Shown here one piece after another: positions 23,188 to 36,980 of a stretch of DNA of 64,000 nucleotides (positions are counted from its first letter, which is position 1; every line of letters begins with the position of its first letter). Source of the DNA: Sycobia sp. Sy_11 (lineage: Eukaryota; Arthropoda; Insecta; Hymenoptera; Epichrysomallidae); contig JACCIC010000098.1 in assembly GCA_018907035.1 (NCBI GenBank), positions 1,814,501 through 1,878,500 on the forward strand, in the 5' to 3' direction. The notes beneath the pieces are model-generated. The model did not search any database. It worked only from the letters and a program-made list of their open reading frames with translations, and had not been told where the DNA came from. Position numbers and translations under genes: made by a program.

Positions 23188-24379
23188 CAGTTTTCAAAAG
23201 CAATTATTATATGGGCGTGCCGACTTAGCATGCCGCCACAGGTATGTAATTACGACCATGGATTTTTTTTTTTTGTTTTGGACTCTACAACAACTGGAGC
23301 ACAGTCCTAGGGATACTTGTATGCGAGCGCGAGCGCGTGTGTATGTACTGTATAAGCAGCGTTTAAGCTTCGGAGCAAAGGGGCTCTGTTATCCGGGGAC
23401 TGGCGAAGCAGCATTATTAGCTACGCGTATCTATTATAATAGATTATCTTTTACTAAATGGAGAGATACTGAATTTTACGACGCTGGACACGCGCGGCGA
23501 ATCGATCGCGAGATAATCTGCGTACAATCGCCTGACGTAAACTGCAATTGTTCTTGGATCATTTCTGTTTTTCTTTTTTTTTTTTTTTTTTGCCATTTCC
23601 GTAACCAAAGTAAGGAGCGGCGAAGCGACATTATCCACGCTTGTCGTTTGCCCCAAAATCGCTTCGCAATACAAATAATCGATTAGCCGTTTAACTATAA
23701 GAAGCGTGTGTCTGTCTATAATATAACTGCCTAGGGTCATGGCGATATATTTATGTATATAGCATTTGGTTATTATGGCGCTGCTTTTATCCGATGGCCG
23801 TTTAACTACTGGGGGGGGGGGATGTATGCGATTCGACACTTACGTCCACGTGAAAAACTGGATTAGTCGCGTTTAAGATGTTCTACAAAATAACAATAAC
23901 AAGAGATATGTAGGGCACGTGCATTAGGCGGAATTCCAATGGTGAAGAGTCGCTTTCAATGATGATTATGATTATGAGAAGATTTAATGCGCTTTTTTTT
24001 TTTTTTTAAATTTTGTTTTACTTCTGTTTCGTTCTAAATTTAGATTGTAACGTATATCGGCGCAATAACAGATACATCGACCTTGACGTATTTTTTTCAA
24101 ATATGTATGTAAAAAGAATTTTTCGTACTCGCGTCTGATTAAATATTAACATTTTGTTGAAAGTTCTTAAATGGCATTTGTGATTCATCGTGTCAAATAA
24201 GTTAAAATTAAATTCATTCAGTTGTAATAAACGACGGATTCACGAAGAAAAACAACGGTTTTGAATGTTGAACTTCAAATTTCAACGTTCAATGTACTCC
24301 GAACGAATGAAATCGAAAGTAATTATTAAGGTGACAAAGTGATCTGAATTTTCATGTTAAATGTGCATAATCTGTTATA

Positions 24380-24383
<4 letters not shown>

Positions 24384-24461
<78 letters not shown>
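24384..24461. repeat. GA/CT microsatellite near sgg 5' splice site
   Basis: About 39 uninterrupted GA units on the + strand. In the sgg pre-mRNA (- strand) this is a (CU)n tract starting about 70 nt downstream of the exon 2 donor, the kind of tract that PTB-type splicing factors bind. Any effect on the 84-nt exon is inference. Confidence 0.95.
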
Positions 24462-24463
<2 letters not shown>

Positions 24464-24530
24464 TGAAAAAAATGAATAAAATTATGGACATGGCATGTAT
24501 ACTATAATGAAGCTGAGGAATAAATCTTAC

Positions 24531-24614
24531 CTTATCACCACTAGAATAAAAGAAATACTTTAGTTTGACGATGTTGCAGTGTTCGAGGCGTCGCATTATT
24601 TGTAATTCTCTGTT
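24531..24614 (-). CDS. sgg: sgg kinase exon 2: helix C
   Basis: This 84-nt exon follows TTTTCAG and reads [28 protein letters not shown], ending AAG before GTAAGA (GT at 24530-24529). It is phase 0 at both ends and encodes 28 residues. It contains the helix C glutamate of NRELQIM that salt-bridges the catalytic lysine. The EHCNIV and YFFYSSG blocks match fly and human GSK-3. Confidence 0.97.
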
Positions 24615-26580
<1,966 letters not shown>

Positions 26581-27642
26581 CTACAGTATAATGGATGGAT
26601 ATGGTAGATAATTTGGTATGATATTTCAATGAATATATAAATGTCGTTGTGAAGTTGTTTTTTTTTTTTTTTTTGTAAAACATATAGAAATATATATTGA
26701 TGTGTACAATATTTATAGTTGGTAGATGCTATATACTCAGATATACTTGTATATAAGAATTATCAGAGTTATAAAGATGGCAGGCGTCATGAGTTATTTC
26801 AGTCAACACATTCGAGCACAATATTTAATTCTTTTATAATTCTCCCATTCAACCTTTTAATGCGAAAGTTACTAAAGCTTCATTATACTGCGCACGTAAG
26901 CGCTCTAATTTGAATTAATAAAGGTCGAGTTCTTTTAGCATGCGAATCTTACAATGGGAGTTATAGAGGCCTTAGTCGGGGCTAATTTTCCAAAGTACAC
27001 TGTAAAATTCTCAATAATCCTGAATTCTGATGAAGTTTGTTATTTTAGTTACGATGAGAAAAAAAATTCTTCAAAAATAAATCTCATTACGGCGTGTTTT
27101 AATGGTCTCTTATTATCGCAATGTCAGATTATAATGTTATAATGATCATTGAACCGAACCAAACAGACTGTTCCAAATATCTATTAGAATAGAAATTAGG
27201 CAAGAGACATGCCAATATCGTTACGCCTCCTGAATGCCAATCCAAATTGTGACCTGCTTTTGGACATTAAATTCTTTATAGTGCAGAGTGAGATAAGGTA
27301 TTGATCGGGACGATCAAAAAATCAGCAGAACGAAGTGTCAGTATTTTTAGAGACACTTTGGAAAGCTGTTAAAATTGCACATACTTTAATTATCTCTATA
27401 TATAATTAATTCATAGTCAGCTATAAATGAACATACTTAGGAATGTATATTTATCGCTGTAATTTCAAAAACTCCTGGTATGCCTTATATTCTTCATATA
27501 AGCAATCAAACAGAAAAGAATAGCGTACGCGAATTTCTTGAAAAAGATCTTGAAATTGAAAAATTGCTCCTCTCGTCCGTCCCAAATTCTGTATAAACAT
27601 AAAAGCTTCCTAAACAATTCAAGGATATAAATAGAACCTTAC

Positions 27643-27712
27643 ATTCGAAAACATTCGAATTTTCCATCCATCCAACCGGCACCGTTATTACTCGCGCACC
27701 TAAGCGCGACAT
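27643..27712 (-). CDS. sgg: Candidate alternative first coding exon of sgg (proximal)
   Basis: ATG at 27712-27710 (- strand) opens 23 codons, MSRLGARVITVPVGWMENSN then VFE, plus one base T before a GAAT|GTAAGG donor (GT at 27642-27641). The phase-1 end joins exon 26338-26528 in frame, giving [12 protein letters not shown]. It lies about 1.1 kb from that exon in a locally GC-richer stretch. I do not recognise the peptide. Alternatives are a chance ATG and donor, or an untranslated exon. Confidence 0.35.
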
Positions 27713-27958
27713 CCCGCGTTCGTTACGCCTGGCGGCGGTGCCCCGCCTGATGCTTTAAATATAAGTCGCGCATCGCACCGGGGTCGGGCAGTCTTAATTA
27801 TATACATAAATACAGTCATACATGCATCCATCCATACGCACACGCGCGCACATACACACACATCTATGTATAAACCGAAGCTCGGACACATAGAAGAGCG
27901 GCGCGGTCCGGGATTCTCTATTTTCGAAGCGGTGACCAGTGCAAGAAGGTGCGCACCG

Positions 27959-27998
<40 letters not shown>

Positions 27999-28209
27999 GC
28001 GCGCCTATATTTGCCCGTGTGAGTCTCTAGCGGGAATATTTTCTAATAGCAAACCAAGAGTGAAGTATATGCACGAAATTTTGGGATTTGAGCATTGTAG
28101 TCTTTACCGATGCTTTAGGCCTAATTATTCGTGGCGCCATAATTCAATATATTACGTTAATTATAGGAAAGGACCAGGTAGGTATAAGATCATTATCTGC
28201 AAACTACTC

Positions 28210-28212
<3 letters not shown>

Positions 28213-28262
<50 letters not shown>
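28213..28262. repeat. TA microsatellite
   Basis: About 50 bp of AT dinucleotide repeat. Confidence 0.95.
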
Positions 28263-28265
<3 letters not shown>

Positions 28266-28461
28266 GTCACTATTATTATATGTAGAAATTTCAACGTCAC
28301 AAAATTAGTGCATAAATTACATTGAAGTATCCTCTTTTCTTATATAACCAGAAATTTTTTTTTCAATTAATGTCTAATACGACTATTGCACAAAGTTACT
28401 AAGTCTTCCGTGATGCACAAAATTTCGAGAATGATCCTCGAGCTAATTTCGTCTCGAACTG

Positions 28462-28467
<6 letters not shown>

Positions 28468-28526
<59 letters not shown>
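28468..28526. repeat. TA microsatellite
   Basis: About 58 bp of AT dinucleotide repeat, 200 bp from the previous tract. Confidence 0.95.
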
Positions 28527-28530
<4 letters not shown>

Positions 28531-29933
28531 CGTAGAAAATGGTTTAACTAAAAATTATTATACTATTTTTTTCTAGAAAAAGGAGGGGACGGCGATCTCT
28601 GAAGTTTAAGGCATGAATTATTAACAATTTGTTGATTTATTTTATTGCAAATGTAACAAAAATGATGCATCTAAATTTTATAACACTACCTAACAAACTT
28701 CATACATTCCTGAACCCGTATCCCAAGTTCCATAGTAATTTTTGTTCAACCATTATCTCCAGCGCTGCCAATGGCAATTCCTAACGATCGCTACCATACA
28801 TCCGAATGGTTACAATCGATATTTTGAATTTGATACGATCAGAATATTATTGTCCTCTACAATCCGAATTCTATCCCACCTCCTCGTTCTTTTTTTTTTT
28901 ACGAAAGACACGGGAACCTTTTGAACGTACAACCCTCCTAGAGATATTTATATAGAAACCTTTCCCACACACCGTCTCCCAAACGACCTAATCGTCCTCT
29001 CACTGTTATATTAGGAAAATCAATTTCCGTGCCCTGCAAACCTCTTTTTACGACAATACATATATTATGTGTGTGTATTTATGCAAACATTTTTCTATAA
29101 TTGATGCGGGCATAATTCATAAATAGGCGACACGGAGGATGGAACACGACGTTCCATTGTGAATCGTGACGATGGGTCAATGGAGTTCATTTGCTTCGAA
29201 GAAAATTAAACTCTTTGTATGTCTATATATATATATATACATACATACACATAATTTGTATATAACGAGCATTGCGTGTCGAGTCGATTAAGCGAAAAAG
29301 GCTTTTTAACAAATTGTTACCGGTGTGTATATATATATATACATACGCAAGCAATATAAAACTATATAATAAGAATGAAACGTTTGTCCATTTAAAAGAA
29401 AAAAAAAAAACAACAACGAAACTCTAAAATGTAAATGAAAGCTTTTTCTCCCTCTTATTCTACAAAATTCCATTCAATAATTATTTTCATAAAATAATTA
29501 GTGTACTCGCAGAAAATTTTCGTTACGTGTTTTTTTTTATTATTATTATTTTTAGAGAAAGAAATTTTTTTTATAGAAAACATATAAAATCTATATTTAA
29601 TACACGATCTGAAAAGTTGAATTTCATGTTTCGTTTGCGAATACGAAGGAAACCATAAAACAGAAGTCAGGAATAAAAGATAAAAACGGTATACTGATAT
29701 CTGGTTTCATATGCAAAAAGTTCAAAAAATTTTTTTTTTTTTGCTGACAATTCACGGATACTAATTCTAACGATTCGGGAAGTTGTTCATTTATATAAAA
29801 ACTTAGCAGTTCTTGGAATGTGTTGACGTTGAAATTGAAAAAAAAAAAAAAAAACCTCGAAAATGTACGTGTAAATGGCTATTTTGTCAAACGCAGTATA
29901 CAGAATTGTCGAACAATTCAAGCAATTGTTCCA

Positions 29934-29936
<3 letters not shown>

Positions 29937-29997
<61 letters not shown>
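29937..29997. repeat. TAA trinucleotide microsatellite
   Basis: About 20 TAA units ending about 25 bp before the R1-like fragment. It is the longest trinucleotide array in the window. Confidence 0.95.
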
Positions 29998-30021
29998 TGA
30001 ATGATTTTATAGCGAACACGA

Positions 30022-30423
30022 ATGGACCTAGACAGAACGCACCCACTCGATCTCTTGCTTTACGGGGCGGAAGTGTGGGCCGACGCGATGTGTGTAAAAA
30101 AACGAGCGAACGTCGTGAAAAGCGTACCAAGGGCGGGCGCGGTCGATCAGCAAAATACGTTACGCGTGTGCTTCGTAGCCCAAGAGAGGAGGATGGACGT
30201 CTGGATACGACTGAAAGACCGTGAAGAGCGAGTGCAGTGTCGAGTATGCGCGAGATTCTGGGACGACTGGAATGACCGCGAAAGGACCACGCGAGGCCCG
30301 ACGCCGCCCCCAGCCGAAGTGACGCGAGTCGCGCATGTTCCCAGCGGCCGTTCTACCGGGATTATTCTTGCCGAACGGACATCGGTAACGCACGAACGGG
30401 CCTTCGCGGACCCCGTTAAATAA
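30022..30423 (+). mobile_element. R1-clade non-LTR retrotransposon fragment (after the RT domain)
   Basis: A 133-codon open frame begins near LLLYGAEVWADAMCVKKRAN, matching the conserved block after the RT fingers/palm of arthropod R1/TRAS-type ORF2 (typically LLYGAEVWAD with a Lys/Arg-rich follow-up). Later it reads FVAQERRMDVW and CARFWDDWNDRERTTRG, resembling the LLAEER and RWDEETKGRW segments of the same family. The usual YRTVS block between them seems deleted or unrecognisable, and the RT catalytic region and C-terminal Cys/His knuckle are absent. It is therefore a truncated dead copy, though still open. The ATG at 30022 is probably fortuitous. Confidence 0.65.
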
Positions 30424-30796
30424 AATTTTTTTCAAACGTACGCGTATCATCCATATATATATTTGATTGATTGCCATCCTTACGACTTCCAACAACCTCG
30501 ACGTTTCACTCCCGACACCGGCCTGGAAACATGCGTATCGCAGGCGCGTTATATAAAAGAAGCCTCGTCGGGCTCGCGCGAAGGACGAGAGCGGCCGTCG
30601 AGAACCATTTTAAGCAATTCGACCCTTTCTCCGATACGTAGCGCCGTGGAGAAAGGGAGAAAAGGAGAAATGCAAAAAAAAAAAAAAAAAAAACAACAAA
30701 AAAAAAACAAACAAGGTTTTTACCCCGATCGATAGCCATCAGCTATACATATACGTATATATACAATATACCAAGAGAGTTTACAAGTCACCGCGG

Positions 30797-30843
<47 letters not shown>

Positions 30844-31956
30844 GCAAAACCGGATGTTCCATTACACTCATAGGTAAATACGCGATATTCGTGGCTGGGG
30901 CACACCTTCGCACCGCTCATCTTAGCGTGGTATTTTTTTTTTTTTTTTTTTGGGAGGAGAAGGAGGGGAATTCCCAAATATTCCTATGGTTACATATATT
31001 TCCATGAATCCTCGTGTCTATTTTCGCGTGCGCTCGGGCCCACACGGAAGTCTGCAATAAAAAAGAAGACCTCCGCCTCCCCCCTCGCCGTCCAGTCTGC
31101 TTTTAAGATACAGTTACACGACATAATTCCACGAGTATGTTTACAAATTTTTGCATTTCGAAGATACTCGAGAGCGCTGCAAATGCGAATTATTTTCGGC
31201 GAATAATCTTTCAGCCAATTGGATAAATTCTAATGCTCTCACGACTTTTACGTATAGGCGATACACTGGATTATAGTGTAAAAGCGTCCTCTGACGTGCT
31301 CTATGGAAAACATACCTTCGAGGTGAAAAATCAAAATCGTAGGACCGATACGTTAGAAATCAGTAAATAAGTAGAAATTTCGATGATGGACGGAGAGAAG
31401 ATTATTTCCTACACGATGTATCATTTTGACAGTCGTCCTCGACTTATGACGGATCAGTCCTACTTGTGAATATCGGGCGACTCACGTAAAAATTTCCGAC
31501 GCCCGAATCAGTTAACCTCCGATTGTAGCGGGCTACAAAAAGTTACCCCCCTCCTCAACCCGCCCTAACCTTCTATGCACGTTTTTTTTTTTCAACGCGA
31601 ACATGCGCGTACTGCAGGCAAAAGTCCAAAATACCTTATTATTAATCGTGGAAATCTCTCGAGTCTGGATCCGATGCAGACTCGCGCCTACTTCCACCAG
31701 ACCTCTGTCATCGACGAGAATACGACACAACAGCAGCGGCGACAACGATAACCTCCCCCCCCCCACCGATCCTCGCAGGTTCCGAGGTTAATAGCGAGGC
31801 GGCCATTCGCAATTCGACCGAGCGCGGCAGCGCCGTTAGCGAATCCGTCCCCGACCCTCGCCGAATCAGCAGGCCGAAAAAACAAAGGGGGGAAGGGGGG
31901 CGGGGTGGTCGGAGAGAAGGAGGGGAGGGAGGGAGGGAGGGAGGAATTATAATTAC

Positions 31957-32011
31957 CTAGCGTGACCCGTTGCGGGGACGGCGACGGCAGGGGCGGCTCC
32001 CTATTCTGCAT
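31957..32011 (-). CDS. sgg: Candidate alternative first coding exon of sgg (middle)
   Basis: ATG at 32011-32009 gives MQNREPPLPSPSPQRVTL plus one base G before a GCTAG|GTAATT donor (GT at 31956-31955). Phase 1 joins the common exon as [12 protein letters not shown], keeping frame and a Gly at the split codon. The same frame is open upstream to another ATG at 32125-32123 (MYHHPLFRRRDQ), so the true start may be there. The stretch is GC-rich in an AT-rich setting. The Pro/Ser-rich leader resembles variable GSK-3 N-termini only in being short and disordered. Confidence 0.45.
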
Positions 32012-32147
32012 GACGAGGACGAGGCCCGCTGGTGCGGCCCGATGCCGGGCGCGGACGCCCGTATAGACGAGCGGCGCGATCTGATTGTATTGGTCCCGAC
32101 GACGAAAGAGAGGGTGATGATACATACATACATCCATACATGCATGT

Positions 32148-32151
<4 letters not shown>

Positions 32152-32204
<53 letters not shown>
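32152..32204. repeat. TA microsatellite
   Basis: About 52 bp of AT repeat just upstream (on the - strand) of the candidate middle first exon. Confidence 0.95.
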
Positions 32205-32207
<3 letters not shown>

Positions 32208-33514
32208 TCTGTCTTTCTGACAGTTGAGCGAGACAGAGCGGGAGGGCTAGCAGGCGCGCGCGCGTGCGCGCGCTCGCTCAATATCGCGTGACTTTGAAAC
32301 TAAGCGATACATTTGAGGGAAATTGTCTGTAGGCAGGAATGTACAGGAGGATATTGTGGACACCAAAATTTCCATTCGAATTAAAAAAAAAAAAAAAATA
32401 GAGAAAAAAATAGAAACCGATGTATAATGAATATGGATTAGAAATCTTAATTCTAAGTAAAAATTTTATTTATTTTACGATACAATGAAGATTATAATAA
32501 AAATATATATGAGATTTAAAGAACGAATCGTGGTCGGGAATGTAAATAAAAAAAAATTAACATCTTATTAGGTCTTAGAGATACTTCAAAACTATATCTT
32601 ACACCTTAGGGGCATCCTCGCATTTCAGAAAAAAACCGCTAGGTGGCGAAGTCGTTAATAATTTTTACGGCAACCGTCGAGATCAGACAGCAGATATTAT
32701 TATTATTACTATTATACATATACTATGTGGTGTATCATTTCATTTATTTTCCAATAAAGCAAAATTTTTTTCGTATAAAATAAATTAGTACTTCATATAT
32801 TTTATCCGTCATTAAAGTTAGTTTAAAATTCGGAGAGAGAAAAAAAATTTTCAAGGTGCCCACAGCAATCGTCCCTTATTCTCGCCAATGAGACGATATT
32901 AATATGTTGCTCATTTATTAAGAAAATGTGATGGAATTCTGGCGCTCTCTGACGAATAATACGAAGATTCTTTAATACTTATTTATATTATACATTCGTA
33001 GAACGAGGGTGAAAAAATGCGGTCAGCCAGTAATATAACAGAACGGGAGATTTGTGTTAAGACGAGCCGCCGCTCGGCTTCTTTCATTGCGTTCTATACT
33101 CCTTTTATGATAATTATATTACGCTTCTAAAATTAGCCGGTCGTCTTTTCATCGTCTTTTCTCTCTCTCTCTCTCTCTCTCTCTGCCCCCCCCTTTTTAG
33201 ATATACTACAAAAAACAAAAAGAAGTTCATAACAGGATCTTTTGTTCTCGCATCATCGAGGGCAATATTCCACCGATTCGCCGAGGATATTAACGAAGTT
33301 CAGACGTACACGCTCATAATAATACATGCGCACGCGAATCTTCCAAGTTTATCTCTTTGTAAATTGATTATCATTGTGTGTGTGTGTGTGTGTGTGACTC
33401 GATTTTCCAGCCGAACGGAGGTCAAGAAATTATATATAGAAACCAAGCGATGTGTAACAATCTTCTTTTTTTTCGTTCTCACATTTTCTATAGTGTATTA
33501 TTAATTGACAATGC

Positions 33515-33572
<58 letters not shown>

Positions 33573-33604
33573 CAAAACATTTTCTAATAGAATAATGCTC
33601 TAAT

Positions 33605-33640
<36 letters not shown>

Positions 33641-34264
33641 AGTGCGCGCGCGTCTATATGTACAAATGAATATCTGGTCGAATGATAATTATAATAACAA
33701 AGCCTCCGCGTATTCGCACCCGATTAAACAAATCGATAAGTCAATTCTGCAGACCGAAGGAGAAAATACGAGAATCGCTCTCGGATAAGCTTGCCGGACG
33801 CTCGGGGGCAGAGGAGCTGTGATATATATACATATCAAATATAATAATAATAATCAGCATTATAATTTGAACAGTAGCACTATGAAGCCCCCGCTGATGT
33901 AAATCTTTACAGCCAGAATGGCGGCGGAGCGGGAGAGGGAGGATTTGTATAATGGACAAACAATACACCGATCTCGCCTATCTTATCTGTCAAAGTATTC
34001 TTTCGATTAGCCCCTCCGCCCCCTCCCCCACCCTCCATTCCCACATCCCGCGGGAGCGACAACTCCGCAATATTTTCTCATATCCATCGTACATTGTCGC
34101 TTTATTAGTTCATAAAGATTATATTATATACATATAATGTATGCGTACAATATCTGACGATGTATAAATGGCTCGATTCCCCGTCGCGTTTTCATCGACG
34201 CCTCCTTGCACTTAATCGCGCATATTATATGTAGATAAGAGTCCGTGCATCTGTATATATACAT

Positions 34265-34315
<51 letters not shown>

Positions 34316-36674
34316 GGAGCCAATAAACCTGCATCACAGCTGCGCGAGAGAGGTCGCATGCCTTCTGCGCTTTCTTGATTTAATAATATATACTTGTGCG
34401 TTTGCGCGCGCGCGCTTATGTGTCCGTGTAATGCGTCACTGATGAAAATAGCTTTTTTCGTGAGCCGATGTACTTTATATTATTATAATCCGTTAAGTCT
34501 CTTAATGCATACGTACGCTCGAGCATGTGCGGCTTTGACGTATATGAAAAAAATAGAAAAAAAAAAAAAACACCCCCGCTGCATGGAGCTTAATACATCG
34601 AAAATTTTGTCAACGCGAAAACGCACGAACGCGCGCAGACAGCCATCTCCGAGAAATATGGAAAACAAAAACGTACGCACTGAACGAGACTTGTGAGAAA
34701 ATCGTCAAACAATAATTAGAATGAAAAAGAAATCTAGGAATTGTTAAGGGGGCCGATAGGGAGGAGCGGGGAGGTTAGGTGAAAATCCGAAAAAAATTCT
34801 TCCTATGCTCTATAGAAATTAGCGAAACGGATTAAGAACCAAAAGCCGTTAAATGAAAAAAAAAAAAAAAAAAATGAAGCTCAAAACTCGTTTATCATTC
34901 GAGTTTTTCGTGCGTTTATAAATATTGCATAAAGTAAGAGTCGCACACGCGACCGGCGCGCGCGCGCGCGCACAATACGAGCGAACGCCCGATAAGTGAG
35001 GCTTTGCAAAATATATGACCAAGAAGAAAGAGCTTTCGGTTCGCCCGTCGTACATGTATAACCGCGTACAGGCAAGAGGTAAGGGAATATCCCCCGTTCG
35101 CGCGCACTCGCGCGGACTTCTCTATTTACCCCCCCCCCCACACCCCCATATTCATCTTTCCCAACGTTCTCCGTCCATATATCTATCAAATCTCGGCTCT
35201 GCGTATTAGTACACCGATAACATTAACTTATCCACAAAGAAAAAAGAAGAAAAAAAAAAAGGCTGAGAGAGAAAATAATATAGTCGAGCGTTGAGATAAC
35301 CGGGGAGATAATACATAAGCATTATACTCTCCCGTTTCTTACTTTTTTTTTCTTCTTCTTAATTTTTTTTTTTTTTTTTTTTTTTGGAGCGTTAAATAAT
35401 CGAGGCGGCGGCTGCGGCACACGCGCGCGTCCGTACGTGTGGGGCTACGACGAGCATAATGCATACTCGCAGACGCGATACGGGCGCGCACCTATACAAG
35501 CGGCCCGGCGTTTTTTTCTTTCTCGATTCTATTAATGCGCATACACTTCCGGCAGGACTTCCGCCGCTGGAAGCTCGGCGCGCGCGCGCATATTATACGG
35601 ACACGTCTCGTTCGTGCGATCGCCCCCCGCCCCCCCCAGGTCTAATACGCGGGCGAATCGACGCTCCGAACTCAGTATGGTGAGTACGGTTTTGGGGGCA
35701 GTATCAGGGCGGTTCTCCATTTTTACCGTCTCTCTCTCTCTCTCTCTGTCTACATGGCAATAACATCAGAATTTCCAGTTACTTTTATTAACATGTTTTT
35801 GTCGCGGACCGGTAGGCGGCCAACTGCGTTTTTGAATATCATCCGAAGGTGATATTGTTGAACCATATCCGATGATTCACGTCATTTCGTTATTGGCACT
35901 GACATTTCGATCCTCCCGGTATGTTAATAATTTCCTTGACAATGGTAACAATATCATTGAAGACGTTGTTTTACAGACAAACTTCCCATTGCTTCCGATT
36001 ATTCGTGATTTGCCCCCCCCCCTTTTTTTAAAACACTTTATGAACTTTTTATTCATTTCAAATCATTATATATACGGACTCATTGAACATCTAAATTTTC
36101 CTATATGTTCTGCGGCTTATAATTCTTCATTTATCATCGTAGGCTCGATCACAAGTGTATTTTCAGTTATTCATTCAATGATCTATTTTTACTTATGAGA
36201 TAAAGCAAATGTATACTTATTTAAATCTAAATGAAACTAAATTTCACGAATAAGTCAATATGATATTCACTTATTCGATTTTAGAGAATAACATAAACGA
36301 GATCATTCTTCAATATTATCTATATATGTATATATATTTATATGTCAACACCTGAGATTAGAACACTATTATACAATTCCGATCCAAATTCCAATGCTGA
36401 GATAACACAATTCTAACCTTCAATTTTCTATAAAAAATAAGTAATTACACATATACAAGAAATACAGAGGAGAAGAATAAATGACAGTGCTTTTGTCTTG
36501 TGTGTGCGTGTGTGTTTACTTCACAATGGCGAGACTCTTACGCGCTGACGCCGCCGCCGACGGAATTTGGAGGCGTGCGAAAACGTTTGCCGCCGATAAT
36601 AAAATGCGCGACAATGTCTCGTCGGGGGCGAGTTGCCACTTTACTAACATCTATATTCGCGCATACATGTGCAA

Positions 36675-36727
<53 letters not shown>

Positions 36728-36889
36728 GTATTTCAATATACATGTATCTCGAGAGAGAGGTTTTATTTTGGGACGGCAGGAAAACGGTTCATATATGCAT
36801 ATGCATAGGTAATCTGCATAAGCGCGCTCATTGTTACACAGCCTGTCGATGTGGATTTGGAACAAGGCGTGCGTTTATGTACTTGATTT

Positions 36890-36892
<3 letters not shown>

Positions 36893-36967
<75 letters not shown>

Positions 36968-36980
36968 TCCCTCTCTATCT
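36893..36980. repeat. CT microsatellite
   Basis: About 80 bp of CT repeat with single TTTC and CCC interruptions. Confidence 0.95.

Larger units (their letters stand above)
20969..24530 (-). other. sgg: sgg intron 2
   Basis: This 3.6-kb intron contains a TA microsatellite (23138-23181), a G10 run near 23812-23821, poly-T runs, and a 78-bp GA/CT tract at 24384-24461 close to its 5' splice site. No extra exon with compatible phase was found. Confidence 0.9.
27713..31956. other. Non-coding stretch with microsatellites and an R1 fragment
   Basis: This stretch holds TA repeats at 27961-27996, 28213-28262, 28468-28526 and 30799-30841, a TAA array at 29937-29997, and the retroelement fragment at 30022-30423. 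Otherwise it is AT-rich sequence, probably an sgg 5' intron if distal first exons are used. No secure exon was found. Confidence 0.6.

Noticed and set aside
30840..30920. MSGAKVCPSHEYRVFTYE as another sgg first exon
   Set aside because: It shares only MSG with the usual GSK-3 start, the donor (GAGT|GTAATG) is weak, and a poly-A run lies immediately upstream of the ATG.
35872..36198. 108-codon hydrophobic + strand frame
   Set aside because: No recognisable family, and such a length is expected by chance a few times in this much DNA.
36523..36675. + strand ATG frame MARLLRADAAADGIWRRAKT as a first exon
   Set aside because: Good start context, but it runs into a TA microsatellite without a credible donor and matches nothing known.
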